Below, in pieces: positions 55,801-64,000 of a DNA stretch of 64,000 nucleotides (position 1 is the stretch's first letter; every line of letters begins with the position of its first letter). The notes below the pieces were generated by a model. It ran no database searches and was not told the origin of the DNA. It worked only from the letters and a program-made list of their open reading frames with translations. Location of the stretch: the NCBI GenBank assembly GCA_943372215.1, contig CALRXU020000003.1:124001-188000 (forward strand), read 5' to 3'. This DNA is from UBA6183 sp943372215. GTDB taxonomy: Bacteria > Bacteroidota > Bacteroidia > UKL13-3. A program made the position numbers and the translations under genes.

Positions 55801-56310
55801 TTAGCCATAACTGGTAACACCAATCCCATAAAAAATACTTCCCAAAACTATACTGTTCCTTTAGTACCTTACCAATCTTATGTTTGGTCGGCTAACAAAG
55901 GTGTGGTACAAAGCAGTTCACTAAATACGGCATCCGTGCTTTGGACTGATACTGGAGCAGCTTGGGTAAAAGTTGTTACTGCTAACATTTGTGGTACGGC
56001 AACTAGCGAACAAAACGTACAAGTTGCACCAACCGTTGGTTTAAATGAAGTCAATGGATTAAGCAATGTTACCCTTTACCCTAACCCTACTTTTGGTGAG
56101 GTATTTATCGAGGGCAACTCAGCACAACAACAAGTTCAACTGGAAGTGTTTAACAGCACGTTGCAATTGGTGTACACCCAAACTATACTAACAGAGCAGG
56201 GCAAAATAAATACCAGCTTTAATACTGGCAATTTAAGTGAGGGATTATACTTTGTTAAAATTGGCAATGGCAACAAATTTGGTGTGTATAAGCTGGTGGT
56301 TATTCGGTAA
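52888..56310 (+). CDS. T9SS-sorted surface protein, array member 2 (1140 aa)
   Basis: True start ATG 52888 (the frame opens at 52849). The leader and signal peptide are identical in DNA to member 1 over 64 bp (50640-50703 and 52880-52943). Module A opens HLAGGDIEYKNIGFRRWEI and is Cys-rich like member 1. The middle is longer and contains LTRPAMRDIC (from 54600), CKNEPTFLISAKSGATT and SLTSLKDSLC blocks. The C-terminal block ends VAPTVGLNEVNGL and a T9SS sorting domain (VTLYPNPTFGEVFI, LSEGLYFVKIG). It is 62 bp after member 1 and likely co-transcribed. Confidence 0.87.
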   Translation: MKKIHLLLFCLVTIMQAEASHLAGGDIEYKNIGFRRWEIKLVLYRDCNGIPMPGCTGVGVNNCTKTLSVKPMTSLANGGLNPNGCSAPVPSISVTVTSYLVQDARKIRQDICGQSAKNICDNRGTSTPGSFNPSLEAYYYKGILDMSSPVYNNACPYWEVAWEECCRNSGTENILNPGGVNFFISGVINIFYNQSNVTFKNNSPQLLNEPIDVVCSSQEVIYNMGAVDPDRDSLTYAIGKSRGAGGAAVTYNSPYSAIYPFPLSSTSPPHINFPQPNGPYVILDSLTGDIAFNGLNNSPTLLTYGCINMEITQWAYDVNGTPYIVGRTQRDLQIFVRSCTSNNIPKFATSPALSGGNPKYNWSLCAGDQICFTITAKDIDDGPGPEISTKLDTTSIKWNGSISRPGKLTFVPDYDTAIKSQRPREDRWKFCWQTEKSDGSTQPYSFTVSALDNNCPNIGISIKAFNIYVNPSVTANAGIDTAACPGDTVKLVGKGGQKYKWERIQGSSLVTMVPYGTVDSLKVGILSTSPAGAFNDYVLTSYVSYPNASSSSNECKNTDTIRVSTRTYPILTRPAMRDICRSLDTLILPNFTITPSSQSQANGGSGVWSYIAKQLAISASNGLPSLLVDSLASLPPDTFFANIANNTGNARINWLRYSYKGPASTGGCVRTDSAAVRVFAQPKIDAGATVQRCIDGGIYPLNASGGHVHSPRDATGRSGVWSMIQGGGLVSTTVGLNTIFTYDPQLSGVSLIPQFNLLGYAYTIGYNSNSLQCTSTDTFRINIIKPPVVNAGADVTICKNEPTFLISAKSGATTTSTIPSSSYWSLAAGQSPNISNAIIGGQSFQSQNGSVPDAGGNWKLYYNDTSSGCVSRDSMELTVKQLPKVSLTSLKDSLCKTETSLQLTGTVSPTSTTGIGVYAGPGINTNTGLVNIQSPSVAPNNSYVFSYRFTDVFGCADSAQKTIFVLGTPTSLAITGNTNPIKNTSQNYTVPLVPYQSYVWSANKGVVQSSSLNTASVLWTDTGAAWVKVVTANICGTATSEQNVQVAPTVGLNEVNGLSNVTLYPNPTFGEVFIEGNSAQQQVQLEVFNSTLQLVYTQTILTEQGKINTSFNTGNLSEGLYFVKIGNGNKFGVYKLVVIR

Positions 56311-56378
56311 TTCAGGCCAACGCTTCTAAACTACAAAAACCTTAACCGACTAATCATTATTACTAGCTTTCGATAGCA

Positions 56379-56410
56379 GGGGAAACTTATTCCCCTTCTA
56401 TTGTTTTTTT
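56379..56410 (+). terminator. Terminator between array members 2 and 3
   Basis: GGGGAA (56379-56384) pairs with TTCCCC (56390-56395), followed by a T-rich stretch to 56410. It supports separate transcription units. Confidence 0.6.
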
Positions 56411-56465
56411 GTAATTGGCATGTGATATAATCAGATACAACTGACCAATCATTTTTATCTAGCTT

Positions 56466-56496
56466 TTTGTTATCGCTTTTTTTTATTATATCTTTA
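56466..56496 (+). promoter_or_regulatory. Promoter of array members 3 and 4
   Basis: TTTG (56466-56469), 19 bp, TATCTTTA (56489-56496), one mismatch to the consensus. ATG follows at 56518. Confidence 0.6.
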
Positions 56497-56517
56497 CAAT
56501 AAATAAATGATAACCCT

Positions 56518-59500
56518 ATGAAGAAGCTACTTACTTTATTGCTGTTTATCTTTACGATAAGCTCTGCCTATGCTTGGCATCATTCAGGCGGTGAAATTGA
56601 ATACAAAAACATTGGCTTTAGAAAATGGGAAGTTAAGCTTGTAGTATATAGAGAATGTATTGGATTACCAATAGCCGGTTGCACTGGAGTTGGTGCTAAC
56701 ACCTGTACTAAAACGCTAACCGTTAAGCCTATGGCTGGAATAGCTGCTGGAGGATTAAATCCTAATGGGTGTAATACCTTTTCCAACCTTAGTATTTCAT
56801 TAACTTCATATAAAATAGAAGACGCACAAAAAACAAGGCTGGATATTTGCGGACAAAACGCAAAAAATGGCTGTAGCAATAACGGAACCAATACACCTGG
56901 GACTTTTACCCCAAGCATAGATGCAATATATTATAAAGGAGTGTTAGACATGAGTGCCCCAACCTTTAATAATGTTTGCCCTTATTGGGAAATTGTGTTT
57001 GATGAGTGCTGTAGGGGTAGTGGCGCACAAAATATAATGAATGCTGGAGCGACAAACTCCTATATAACAGCGGCACTAAATATCTATTATAAACAAAATA
57101 CAAGTAACAGTAATAATTCGCCAGAACTTCGTAATGAAGCCTCTATAGCAGTTTGCGGGGGACAAGAGGTAATGTATAATATGGGGGCGGTAGATGCGGA
57201 TGGGGATTCTTTAAGCTATTCCCTCATAAGCCAGAAGGTTTCGGGAGGAGGTCCTGTTTCAACCACTCACCCTTATGGGCATAAATATCCTTTCCCATTA
57301 AATGGTAACTCCCCTCCTCACAGCAACTTCCCACAAACAAGCGATGGCCCCAAAGTAATTATAGACCCTATTACTGGTGACATCGGATTTAACCCTTTAA
57401 ACAACAACCCGAACTCTTCATTATCTGGGTATTTAACAATAGAAATCATACAATGGGGTTATGATGAAAATAAAAATGCTTTTATCGTTGGTAAAACAAT
57501 GAGAGAGGTTGAAACATTTGTGAATGTTTGCACAGGAGGAAACTCTCCACCAAGTTTTTCAACTAGCCCAGCTTTGCCAAATGGAAGTGCAAGGTACAAT
57601 TGGTCTGTATGTGCAGGAGACCAAATTTGTTTTACCATTACTGGTAAAGATGTAGATGATGGGGCCGGCCCTCAGCCATCTACCAAACTAGATACCACTT
57701 ATTTAAGTTGGAATAACGGTATAGTAAGACCTGGTAAGTTAACTTTTGTACCAGATTACAACCCCAATACTCGGCCTCGTCCAGTTCGCGAAGACCGCTG
57801 GAAGTTTTGCTGGCAAACGGAAGAAAGTGATGGATCAACACAACCATACTCTTTTACCGCCACAACCGTTGACAACAGTTGTCCAAATATTGGCATGGCT
57901 ACAAAATCTTTTAGTATTTATGTGACTCCTAGTCCTGAAGTAACTGCTACTAAAACCAGTTTGGGTTGCAACCAATGGAAATATGAGGTAAAAAAAATAA
58001 ACCCTTTACAAGTATTTACCAATGCAAAATTGGAGATTGCCAAAGAACCTAATGATGCTAATTTTAATGCTGGTTCTTTCGTTACCATCAGTACAAATCC
58101 AAATCCAGCTGCTTCTGGTGGCAATGCAGCAACACCAAGAACAATTATTAGTACCAACACTGCCTTTACTAAACCTGGTATCTATTACATCAAATATTCA
58201 GCATTTATTCCCGGAATAGAGCCAGGGCAAAGTTGCTCAAAAATCATTTTCGATTCTATTGTAGTTGATACTTCCGTATTACAAATTACTGCTCAAGATG
58301 CATTTGCATGTAAGTTTAACTCGGTATCAATTAATGCTGTTGCATTAGGAGGTCAAGCACCATATGCTTATAAGTGGTATAAAAACAATCTTTCCAGCGC
58401 ACCTATTAATGGACCTGGTTATATTGCCAACGATACTTCTTCTACACCATACATTGTTCAAGTTACCGATTTGCGAAATTGTACCAGCCAAAAAACAATC
58501 ATGGTTAACGTTAGTCCTCTCCCTCAAGCTCCTTTCTCAAGTAATACCGCAAACATTTGCTTAGGTAAGAGTTACACCTTTAATGCAGGTACCAATGGTG
58601 GTAATGTGCGCGAATACCAGTGGGTAAAAAACAACACTGTTCTTCCTAACGATACTTTGCAACAATTGCAAAGCAACGAGCCTGGAACTTATGTTGCCGT
58701 TATCACGGATACTTTAGGATGCACACAAAAAGACACTTTGGTATTGCAAGTACTCCCACAACCAACTGTTGAGGCAGGAAATTCCATAATGGTTTGTAAA
58801 AATGCACCTGCGTTTTTAATCTCTAACCAATCGGGAGCAACCAGCAATTCAACCATTGCTGGCTCAACCTATTGGCAAGCTGCTTCGGGGCAATTGCCAA
58901 ACATCAGCAATGCCATTGTTGGTGGGCAATCGTTTGAGCCTGCAAACAATGCAATACCTGCTTCTGGTGGTACCTGGAAATTGTATTACAAGGATACTGC
59001 CAGTGGTTGCTTAAGCCTTGACAGCATTAATATTACGGTGAAGCCTTTGCCTATTGTAACACTCTCTGCTGCTAAGGACACGGTGTGCAATACTGATGCT
59101 TCTTTACAATTAATAGGCAATCCAGCCAATGGTGTTTTCTCTGGAAGTGCAGTATCAAATAGTGGATTATTTAATATTCAAAATCCTGCTGTTTTGCCGA
59201 ATAATAGCCACGCATTTTCTTACCGTTTTACTGATATTTTTGGCTGTGCTGATTCTGCACTAAAAACCATTTTTGTGTTGCGTACTCCTGCATTATTAGC
59301 AATAACTGGTAATGTAAATCCGATAAAAAATACTTCACAAAGCTACAGTGTTTCTTTAGTACCAAACCAATCATATGTTTGGTTGGCCAATAAAGGTGCG
59401 GTACAAAACAGCGCATTAAATACAGCCTCGGTGCTTTGGACTGATACTGGTGCAGCATGGGTAAAAGTTGTTACTACCAACGCTTGTGGTACAGTTACTA

Positions 59501-59805
59501 GCGAACAAAACATACAAGTTGCACCAACAGTTGGTTTAAATGAAGCCAATGGATTAAGCAATGTTACCCTTTACCCTAACCCTACTTTTGGAGAGGTATT
59601 TATTACAGGCAATACTAGTGAACAACAAGTGCAAATTGAAGTATTTAATAACACGCTACAATTGGTGTATAGCCAAAATGTAAAAACAGAACTAGGCAAC
59701 ATTAATGCACAGTTTAATACAGCAACCTTAAGCAATGGTTTGTATTTTGTTAAAATTGGCAATGGCAACAAATATGGGGTGCACAAGTTGGTGGTTATGC
59801 GGTAG
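56518..59805 (+). CDS. T9SS-sorted surface protein, array member 3 (1095 aa)
   Basis: Signal peptide 1-19 (MKKLLTLLLFIFTISSAYA), then module A with HHSGGEIEYKNIGFRKWE, CxxVG and FDECCRG, CAGDQICFTITGKDVDDGAG and EDRWKFCWQTEE. The DNA of PSTKLDTTYLSWNN..RPVREDRW is closer to member 1 than member 2. The middle holds Ig-like domains (58300-58750), a CKNAPAFLIS block shared with member 2, and an AAKDTVC block shared with member 1. The APTVGLNEANGL block and sorting domain (GLYFVKIG) end the protein. Start is preceded by ATAACC, conserved in all members. Confidence 0.87.
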   Translation: MKKLLTLLLFIFTISSAYAWHHSGGEIEYKNIGFRKWEVKLVVYRECIGLPIAGCTGVGANTCTKTLTVKPMAGIAAGGLNPNGCNTFSNLSISLTSYKIEDAQKTRLDICGQNAKNGCSNNGTNTPGTFTPSIDAIYYKGVLDMSAPTFNNVCPYWEIVFDECCRGSGAQNIMNAGATNSYITAALNIYYKQNTSNSNNSPELRNEASIAVCGGQEVMYNMGAVDADGDSLSYSLISQKVSGGGPVSTTHPYGHKYPFPLNGNSPPHSNFPQTSDGPKVIIDPITGDIGFNPLNNNPNSSLSGYLTIEIIQWGYDENKNAFIVGKTMREVETFVNVCTGGNSPPSFSTSPALPNGSARYNWSVCAGDQICFTITGKDVDDGAGPQPSTKLDTTYLSWNNGIVRPGKLTFVPDYNPNTRPRPVREDRWKFCWQTEESDGSTQPYSFTATTVDNSCPNIGMATKSFSIYVTPSPEVTATKTSLGCNQWKYEVKKINPLQVFTNAKLEIAKEPNDANFNAGSFVTISTNPNPAASGGNAATPRTIISTNTAFTKPGIYYIKYSAFIPGIEPGQSCSKIIFDSIVVDTSVLQITAQDAFACKFNSVSINAVALGGQAPYAYKWYKNNLSSAPINGPGYIANDTSSTPYIVQVTDLRNCTSQKTIMVNVSPLPQAPFSSNTANICLGKSYTFNAGTNGGNVREYQWVKNNTVLPNDTLQQLQSNEPGTYVAVITDTLGCTQKDTLVLQVLPQPTVEAGNSIMVCKNAPAFLISNQSGATSNSTIAGSTYWQAASGQLPNISNAIVGGQSFEPANNAIPASGGTWKLYYKDTASGCLSLDSINITVKPLPIVTLSAAKDTVCNTDASLQLIGNPANGVFSGSAVSNSGLFNIQNPAVLPNNSHAFSYRFTDIFGCADSALKTIFVLRTPALLAITGNVNPIKNTSQSYSVSLVPNQSYVWLANKGAVQNSALNTASVLWTDTGAAWVKVVTTNACGTVTSEQNIQVAPTVGLNEANGLSNVTLYPNPTFGEVFITGNTSEQQVQIEVFNNTLQLVYSQNVKTELGNINAQFNTATLSNGLYFVKIGNGNKYGVHKLVVMR

Positions 59806-59869
59806 TTGCTCAATAATTTAACAACAGGTTATAGCACTTTTTATTATTATTGCGGTTTATTATAACCAC

Positions 59870-62800
59870 ATGAAAAAAATAGCCTTGTTCTGTTTGTTTG
59901 TTATTGCCATAGTTTCGGCTGAAGCCAGCCACCTAGCCGGGGGAGAAATTAGTTACAAATGTATTGGGTTTAGGCGCTGGGAGATTACCATGGTCATTTA
60001 TCGGGATTGCAACGGAATACCCATGCCAGGCTGCGCAGGTACCGGGGTAACCAATTGTACCAAAACCCTAACAGTAAAACCCATGGCCACCATAGCAGGA
60101 GGAGGTTTAAACCTCAACGGTTGTGCTTCACCAGTGCCATCTATTAGCGTAACAGTAACCAGCTATCAAGTTGAAGATGCCAACAAAATTGTGCAAAACT
60201 GGATTGGCCCCAGTGCTAAAAATATTTGCGACAATAGGGGTACAGCAACTCCTGGCTCCTATAACCCGTCTGTTGAAAAATACTATTATAAAGGCATTTT
60301 GGATATGAGCAGTCCTGTTTTTAACAATGCCTGCGCTTATTGGGAGGTGATTTGGGAGGAGTGTTGTCGTAATAATGGTACGGAAAACATTTTAAACGCT
60401 GGGGGTGTAAATTTTTATATCACAGCGGCAATCAATATTTTTTACAATCAAGGGCCAGGGGCTTGTAAGAACAACTCGCCCGAAATAAAGAACCCGCCAA
60501 CTCTAACAGTTTGCAGCAGCCAACCTGTTGAACTTAATTTAGGCACTTTTGACCCGGACGGTGACTCTTTAGCTTATGCCATTATTCCAGCAAGAGGTGC
60601 AGGTGGGGTTATTACTCAATCTATACCTCCTTATGGGCCAACTTATCCTTTCCCATTAAACAGTAGTGGACCACCCCATACACAATATCCCCAGCCTTTT
60701 GGTGCTTACATTATTTTAGATACGGCAACAGGTGATATCTCTTTCAACGCCTTAAACAACCATCCAACATTGGTTATCTTTGGCAATGTAGCCATACAAA
60801 TCACCCAGTGGAGTAAAGATGTTAATGGTAATCCCCACATTACTGGCAGAACCATGGGCGAATACCAAATTTATGTGCGGTCTTGTCCAAATAATAACCC
60901 TGTAAATCTTACATCAGGAAACAGTTTTCCCAAACGCGTGCAAGTTGCACCCAATGATACTTTGCGCTTTTCGGTACAAGCCAAAGATGATGATGATGGA
61001 CCTGGGCCTGGCTTAAGCGCGAGGTTGGATACTACACGTTTTTTAAATTGGATTACTTCTACCCCACTTATTACCGTTACCAGACCGATAAATAACCTCA
61101 GGGAAGATTCTATTGTGGTTACTTATGTTCCTGTGGCTGGCCAGTTAAACACTATACAAAGTATTACATTTGTTGCAGCAGACAATAGTGGTCCAAACCT
61201 TTCGTTACAATCGCGCCAGATTTTAATTGATGTGTTTAGCAACACTGGCTTTAAGGCTACGATTAACCGCAGCACAGACAGTTGCAAACGGTACAGCCTA
61301 AGTTATACCAATGATAGCAATGTAGCCAATGTGAACTGGCGTATTAGTAGAGTGCCTAATGATTACAGCTTAACCAATGTAACCTCTTATGGCAATTTGC
61401 GCAACTTACCTAAAATTGGGTTTGCCTTACCAGGCAAATACTTGGTGCGCTTAAATATTACCCGAATAGCACCAGCCAATACCACTGGTTTTATTACTGA
61501 TACCATTGAGGTTACACCTACAGGACAAACCTTGTTTCCCCCTAATTTTGATACCGCCCTTTGTATTGGGAACTCCCGTTTAATGACCTTGCCGTTGGGC
61601 AATTACAATTGGTTTGTAAATAACTCTAGCACCGTTTTTGTTAACAATGATACCTTGTTGGTTACCCCAACAGTAAGCACCAACTACCGATATACTGGTA
61701 CTGTGGTTGGTGGCATTTACAATGGCTGTGTATTAACAGATACTGCTAACATTGTGGTAAACCCTTTGCCCAATACAAACTTGCCCGATACTTTACAAAT
61801 ATGTGAAAATGCAGTAACCAATTTGAATGCGGCCAATACGAGTGCCGTTGGCACAAAGTATTTATGGAATACCAATGACTCAACTGTTATGATCCAGGTT
61901 ACACAGCCTGGCCTGTATACGGTGTTGCTTACCCAAACCAACGGATGTGCGCGTAGAGACAGCGTGCGGGTAATCAATAATGTGAAGCCAGTGGTTGCTG
62001 TGCGTAATGATACCAACATTTGTGCGGGCTCATCCTTACCGATGTTTGCTTCTGGGGCATCATCTTACCAATGGCAACTCATCCAAGGTTCGGGGCTAAC
62101 CAGTTTGTCAAACCAATCATTATTTACTTATACGCCTGCTACCAGTCCAACACAAATTAGGTTGCAAGCATTTAATGGTTTGCCAGCCTGTGGTATTGTA
62201 GATACGGTAGTGGTAACATTAAGAGACAGGGCAGTGCTGATCAAACCTTCGGATAGGCAGTTGTGTGATGGTGCAGCGAGCATGGTGAGTGTAGGTAAAT
62301 TTACCAGCAATAAATCAGGAATTGGCGTGTGGAGTTTTGTTGCTGTGCCTACGGCTTTATCGGTGAGTAATGATTCAGCGTACCTGAATGTGGCATTGTT
62401 GCCTAAACCGCCTATAGGCAGTACTGCTTTTAATAGGGTAAGGTATACTTTTACTGATACCACTGGTTGTGTGAGCATAGACTCGGCTTTGGTGATGGTG
62501 CATTCTACTCCCAATACGAATGCTGGTTTGGATAAAACATATTGCAATGGCTTAGGGGTAATTAATCTGGCTAATTCGCAAGGGGCTACTCCTAGCGGTG
62601 GCATATTTTCCTTTCCACCTGCTACTAATGCAATAACTACTGTTGATTTAAAATCGTTTACTGATACCAGAAATTATACGTATCGGGTTACGTATACTTA
62701 CTCTTCTTTAAGTTGTAGCAAAACGGACACGTTTGCCATCACTAGCAATGTAACTCCTGTTTTAACGAGGCCGTTTGTGAAGCATGTGTGTAATGACAGT

Positions 62801-64000
62801 GCTATCATCACCATGAGTCCTTTTGCGTCTTCTCCTTCGGGTGGTGTGTCGCTGTGGAGTTATCCTGCTATGCCGGCCGCATTAAACACACTTACCAGTC
62901 CAGCAAAATTAAACATAGGCATGCTGCCTCAACCTACGGTTACCAACTCCAGGATTTTTTGGGTGCGTTACCAGGAGTCGTTAAATGGGTGCACTGCTAC
63001 GGATTCCGCACAAATTACTGTGAATGCTAAGCCTCCTGTAAATGCGGGTACGGATAAAACATTGTGCAATAGCTTACAATCAGTAAACTTAAAAACCTTA
63101 CAAAATCCAACGCCTATTTCGGGACAATTCTTCAGGACGGTTTCTAATGATTCTGTTACGGTGTTAAACTTACTTACGGCTCCTGCCATTAACCAATTGT
63201 ATTATAGGGCTGCTCAAAATTATTCGGTAATTACTTGTGTGAATTATGATACCGTTACATTAAGTGTTGCACCATCTCCAATACTCACCAGACCTGCGGT
63301 TAAGGTAGTTTGTAGCAATGACAATGCGGTGCAACTCTCTGCTTTTACAAGTATTAACTCAGGGGTTGGTACATGGAGTTATCCAACCCAACCCAATGCA
63401 CTGAGTGTGAACAATGGCATTGCTACGCTGGATGCTTCTAAATTAGCTGCACCAGTTGGACAAACGCCTAATAATATTTGGATCAGGTATCAGGAAATAT
63501 TGGGCAACTGTACCACCAGAGATTCGGCCCAAGTATTAAGTTATTTGGCGCGGATGGTAAATGCGGGTGCTGATGATACGTTGTGTAATAATAATGCGCC
63601 TTTAACGCTTAGTGTGAAGCAACAACCTAATCCTACTGGGGGGTATTTTGTAAATGTCAACTTGGATTCGCTTTCGGTGTTTAATCCGGCCAATGCCATT
63701 TTTTTACCGGGTGTAAATAACCTTACTTATCTATACCCACAAATTTATCCGGCCATTACTTGTATAAGCAGGGATAATTTTGTGTACAGCGTAGTTAAAA
63801 AGGCTGATTTAACCAGCATTACGGGTAATGTGTTGCCGAATAAAAATGCTACGTTAAATTACAGCACGGATGCTTTTGATAACCACAATTATTTGTGGGT
63901 AGTGAGCGGAGGTGGAACTGTACAAAGCAGTAACTTAAATAATGCCACTATTTTGTGGACGGATACCGGAGCAGCCACTATTAAAGTAACGGTTTCAAAT
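59870..64000 (+). CDS. T9SS-type surface protein, array member 4, partial
   Basis: ATG 59870 opens a frame that stays open to the right edge (1377 residues seen). Signal peptide MKKIALFCLFVIAIVSAEAS, then module A with HLAGGEISYKCIGFRRWEI, WEECCRN, CSSQPVELNLG and DDGPGPG. The middle differs from members 1-3. At 62237-63803 three repeats of about 174 residues begin LI/LTRP..C and end before the next. At the edge, the WTDTGAAATIKVTVSN block resembles the shared C-terminal block of members 1-3, so the sorting domain is expected about 120 residues further. It is 64 bp after member 3. T9SS export is inferred from the array. Confidence 0.85.
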   Translation, partial: MKKIALFCLFVIAIVSAEASHLAGGEISYKCIGFRRWEITMVIYRDCNGIPMPGCAGTGVTNCTKTLTVKPMATIAGGGLNLNGCASPVPSISVTVTSYQVEDANKIVQNWIGPSAKNICDNRGTATPGSYNPSVEKYYYKGILDMSSPVFNNACAYWEVIWEECCRNNGTENILNAGGVNFYITAAINIFYNQGPGACKNNSPEIKNPPTLTVCSSQPVELNLGTFDPDGDSLAYAIIPARGAGGVITQSIPPYGPTYPFPLNSSGPPHTQYPQPFGAYIILDTATGDISFNALNNHPTLVIFGNVAIQITQWSKDVNGNPHITGRTMGEYQIYVRSCPNNNPVNLTSGNSFPKRVQVAPNDTLRFSVQAKDDDDGPGPGLSARLDTTRFLNWITSTPLITVTRPINNLREDSIVVTYVPVAGQLNTIQSITFVAADNSGPNLSLQSRQILIDVFSNTGFKATINRSTDSCKRYSLSYTNDSNVANVNWRISRVPNDYSLTNVTSYGNLRNLPKIGFALPGKYLVRLNITRIAPANTTGFITDTIEVTPTGQTLFPPNFDTALCIGNSRLMTLPLGNYNWFVNNSSTVFVNNDTLLVTPTVSTNYRYTGTVVGGIYNGCVLTDTANIVVNPLPNTNLPDTLQICENAVTNLNAANTSAVGTKYLWNTNDSTVMIQVTQPGLYTVLLTQTNGCARRDSVRVINNVKPVVAVRNDTNICAGSSLPMFASGASSYQWQLIQGSGLTSLSNQSLFTYTPATSPTQIRLQAFNGLPACGIVDTVVVTLRDRAVLIKPSDRQLCDGAASMVSVGKFTSNKSGIGVWSFVAVPTALSVSNDSAYLNVALLPKPPIGSTAFNRVRYTFTDTTGCVSIDSALVMVHSTPNTNAGLDKTYCNGLGVINLANSQGATPSGGIFSFPPATNAITTVDLKSFTDTRNYTYRVTYTYSSLSCSKTDTFAITSNVTPVLTRPFVKHVCNDSAIITMSPFASSPSGGVSLWSYPAMPAALNTLTSPAKLNIGMLPQPTVTNSRIFWVRYQESLNGCTATDSAQITVNAKPPVNAGTDKTLCNSLQSVNLKTLQNPTPISGQFFRTVSNDSVTVLNLLTAPAINQLYYRAAQNYSVITCVNYDTVTLSVAPSPILTRPAVKVVCSNDNAVQLSAFTSINSGVGTWSYPTQPNALSVNNGIATLDASKLAAPVGQTPNNIWIRYQEILGNCTTRDSAQVLSYLARMVNAGADDTLCNNNAPLTLSVKQQPNPTGGYFVNVNLDSLSVFNPANAIFLPGVNNLTYLYPQIYPAITCISRDNFVYSVVKKADLTSITGNVLPNKNATLNYSTDAFDNHNYLWVVSGGGTVQSSNLNNATILWTDTGAATIKVTVSN
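62237..63803 (+). repeat. Three ~174-residue tandem repeats within array member 4
   Basis: Units start at 62237 (VLIKPSDRQLC), 62762 (LTRPFVKHVC) and 63284 (LTRPAVKVVC), each about 522-525 bp. Recurring motifs are a GVW/LWSYP segment, RYQE, and a NAGxDKTxCN half. A related unit (LTRPAMRDIC) occurs in member 2 from about 54600. Confidence 0.75.

Noticed and set aside
62237..63803. CRISPR or satellite DNA in array member 4
   Set aside because: The repeats are in frame and encode a single long protein.

Overview
The window looks like a chromosomal segment of an AT-rich Bacteroidota bacterium, probably a Chitinophagales- or Sphingobacteriales-like lineage. The signs are large secreted proteins with type IX secretion (T9SS) C-terminal sorting domains (YPNP and GLYFVKI motifs), TPR/beta-propeller/OmpA proteins resembling PorE, type III glutamine synthetase, TTTG-N19-TAnnTTTG promoters, and very few Shine-Dalgarno sequences. 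No phage, plasmid or complete insertion sequence was recognised.

Layout. 1-3463: the start of a secreted protein running off the left edge, then an LD-carboxypeptidase and a mannose-1-phosphate guanylyltransferase. 3624-10575: housekeeping genes recQ, kup, tRNA-Gln, prs, rplY, pth and a pterin dehydratase. 10576-14834: a methionine operon (metY-metX-hom) preceded by two unannotated, tandem, Cys/Met-rich leader ORFs, the clearest regulatory novelty here. 14831-20159: a minus-strand operon for sugar-nucleotide and surface polysaccharide synthesis (galE, rfbB, rfbA, phosphoglucose/phosphomannose isomerase, YwqE/CpsB-type phosphatase) ending in bioY. 20310-36100: purM-like gene, two PorE-like OmpA proteins flanking a 2058-residue T9SS cargo protein and an arylsulfotransferase-like protein, then glnN. 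36281-40529: a solo HipB-like regulator with a palindromic operator, and an MBOAT plus two SGNH-hydrolase surface acylation cassette.

41121-42202 is a small rearranged locus: a tRNA-Asn gene, an intact short GIY-YIG nuclease gene, a truncated second copy of it, and fragments of the tRNA interrupted three times by 18-bp palindromes with the core CCCGATA-NN-TATCGGG. This could be a REP-like element associated with a GIY-YIG nuclease. 42309-50399 holds a PfkB kinase, glutamate dehydrogenase, phosphatidylserine decarboxylase, a small Cys-rich secreted protein, and a minus-strand operon panD, flippase-like gene, rfaE2-like gene, DUF2079 gene, photolyase.

50648-64000 is a tandem array of four paralogous secreted proteins (the last runs off the right edge). 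They share a signal peptide, a Cys-rich N-terminal module of about 430 residues and a common C-terminal part, but differ in the middle. Shared blocks are distributed in a mosaic way, which points to recombination or gene conversion between neighbours.
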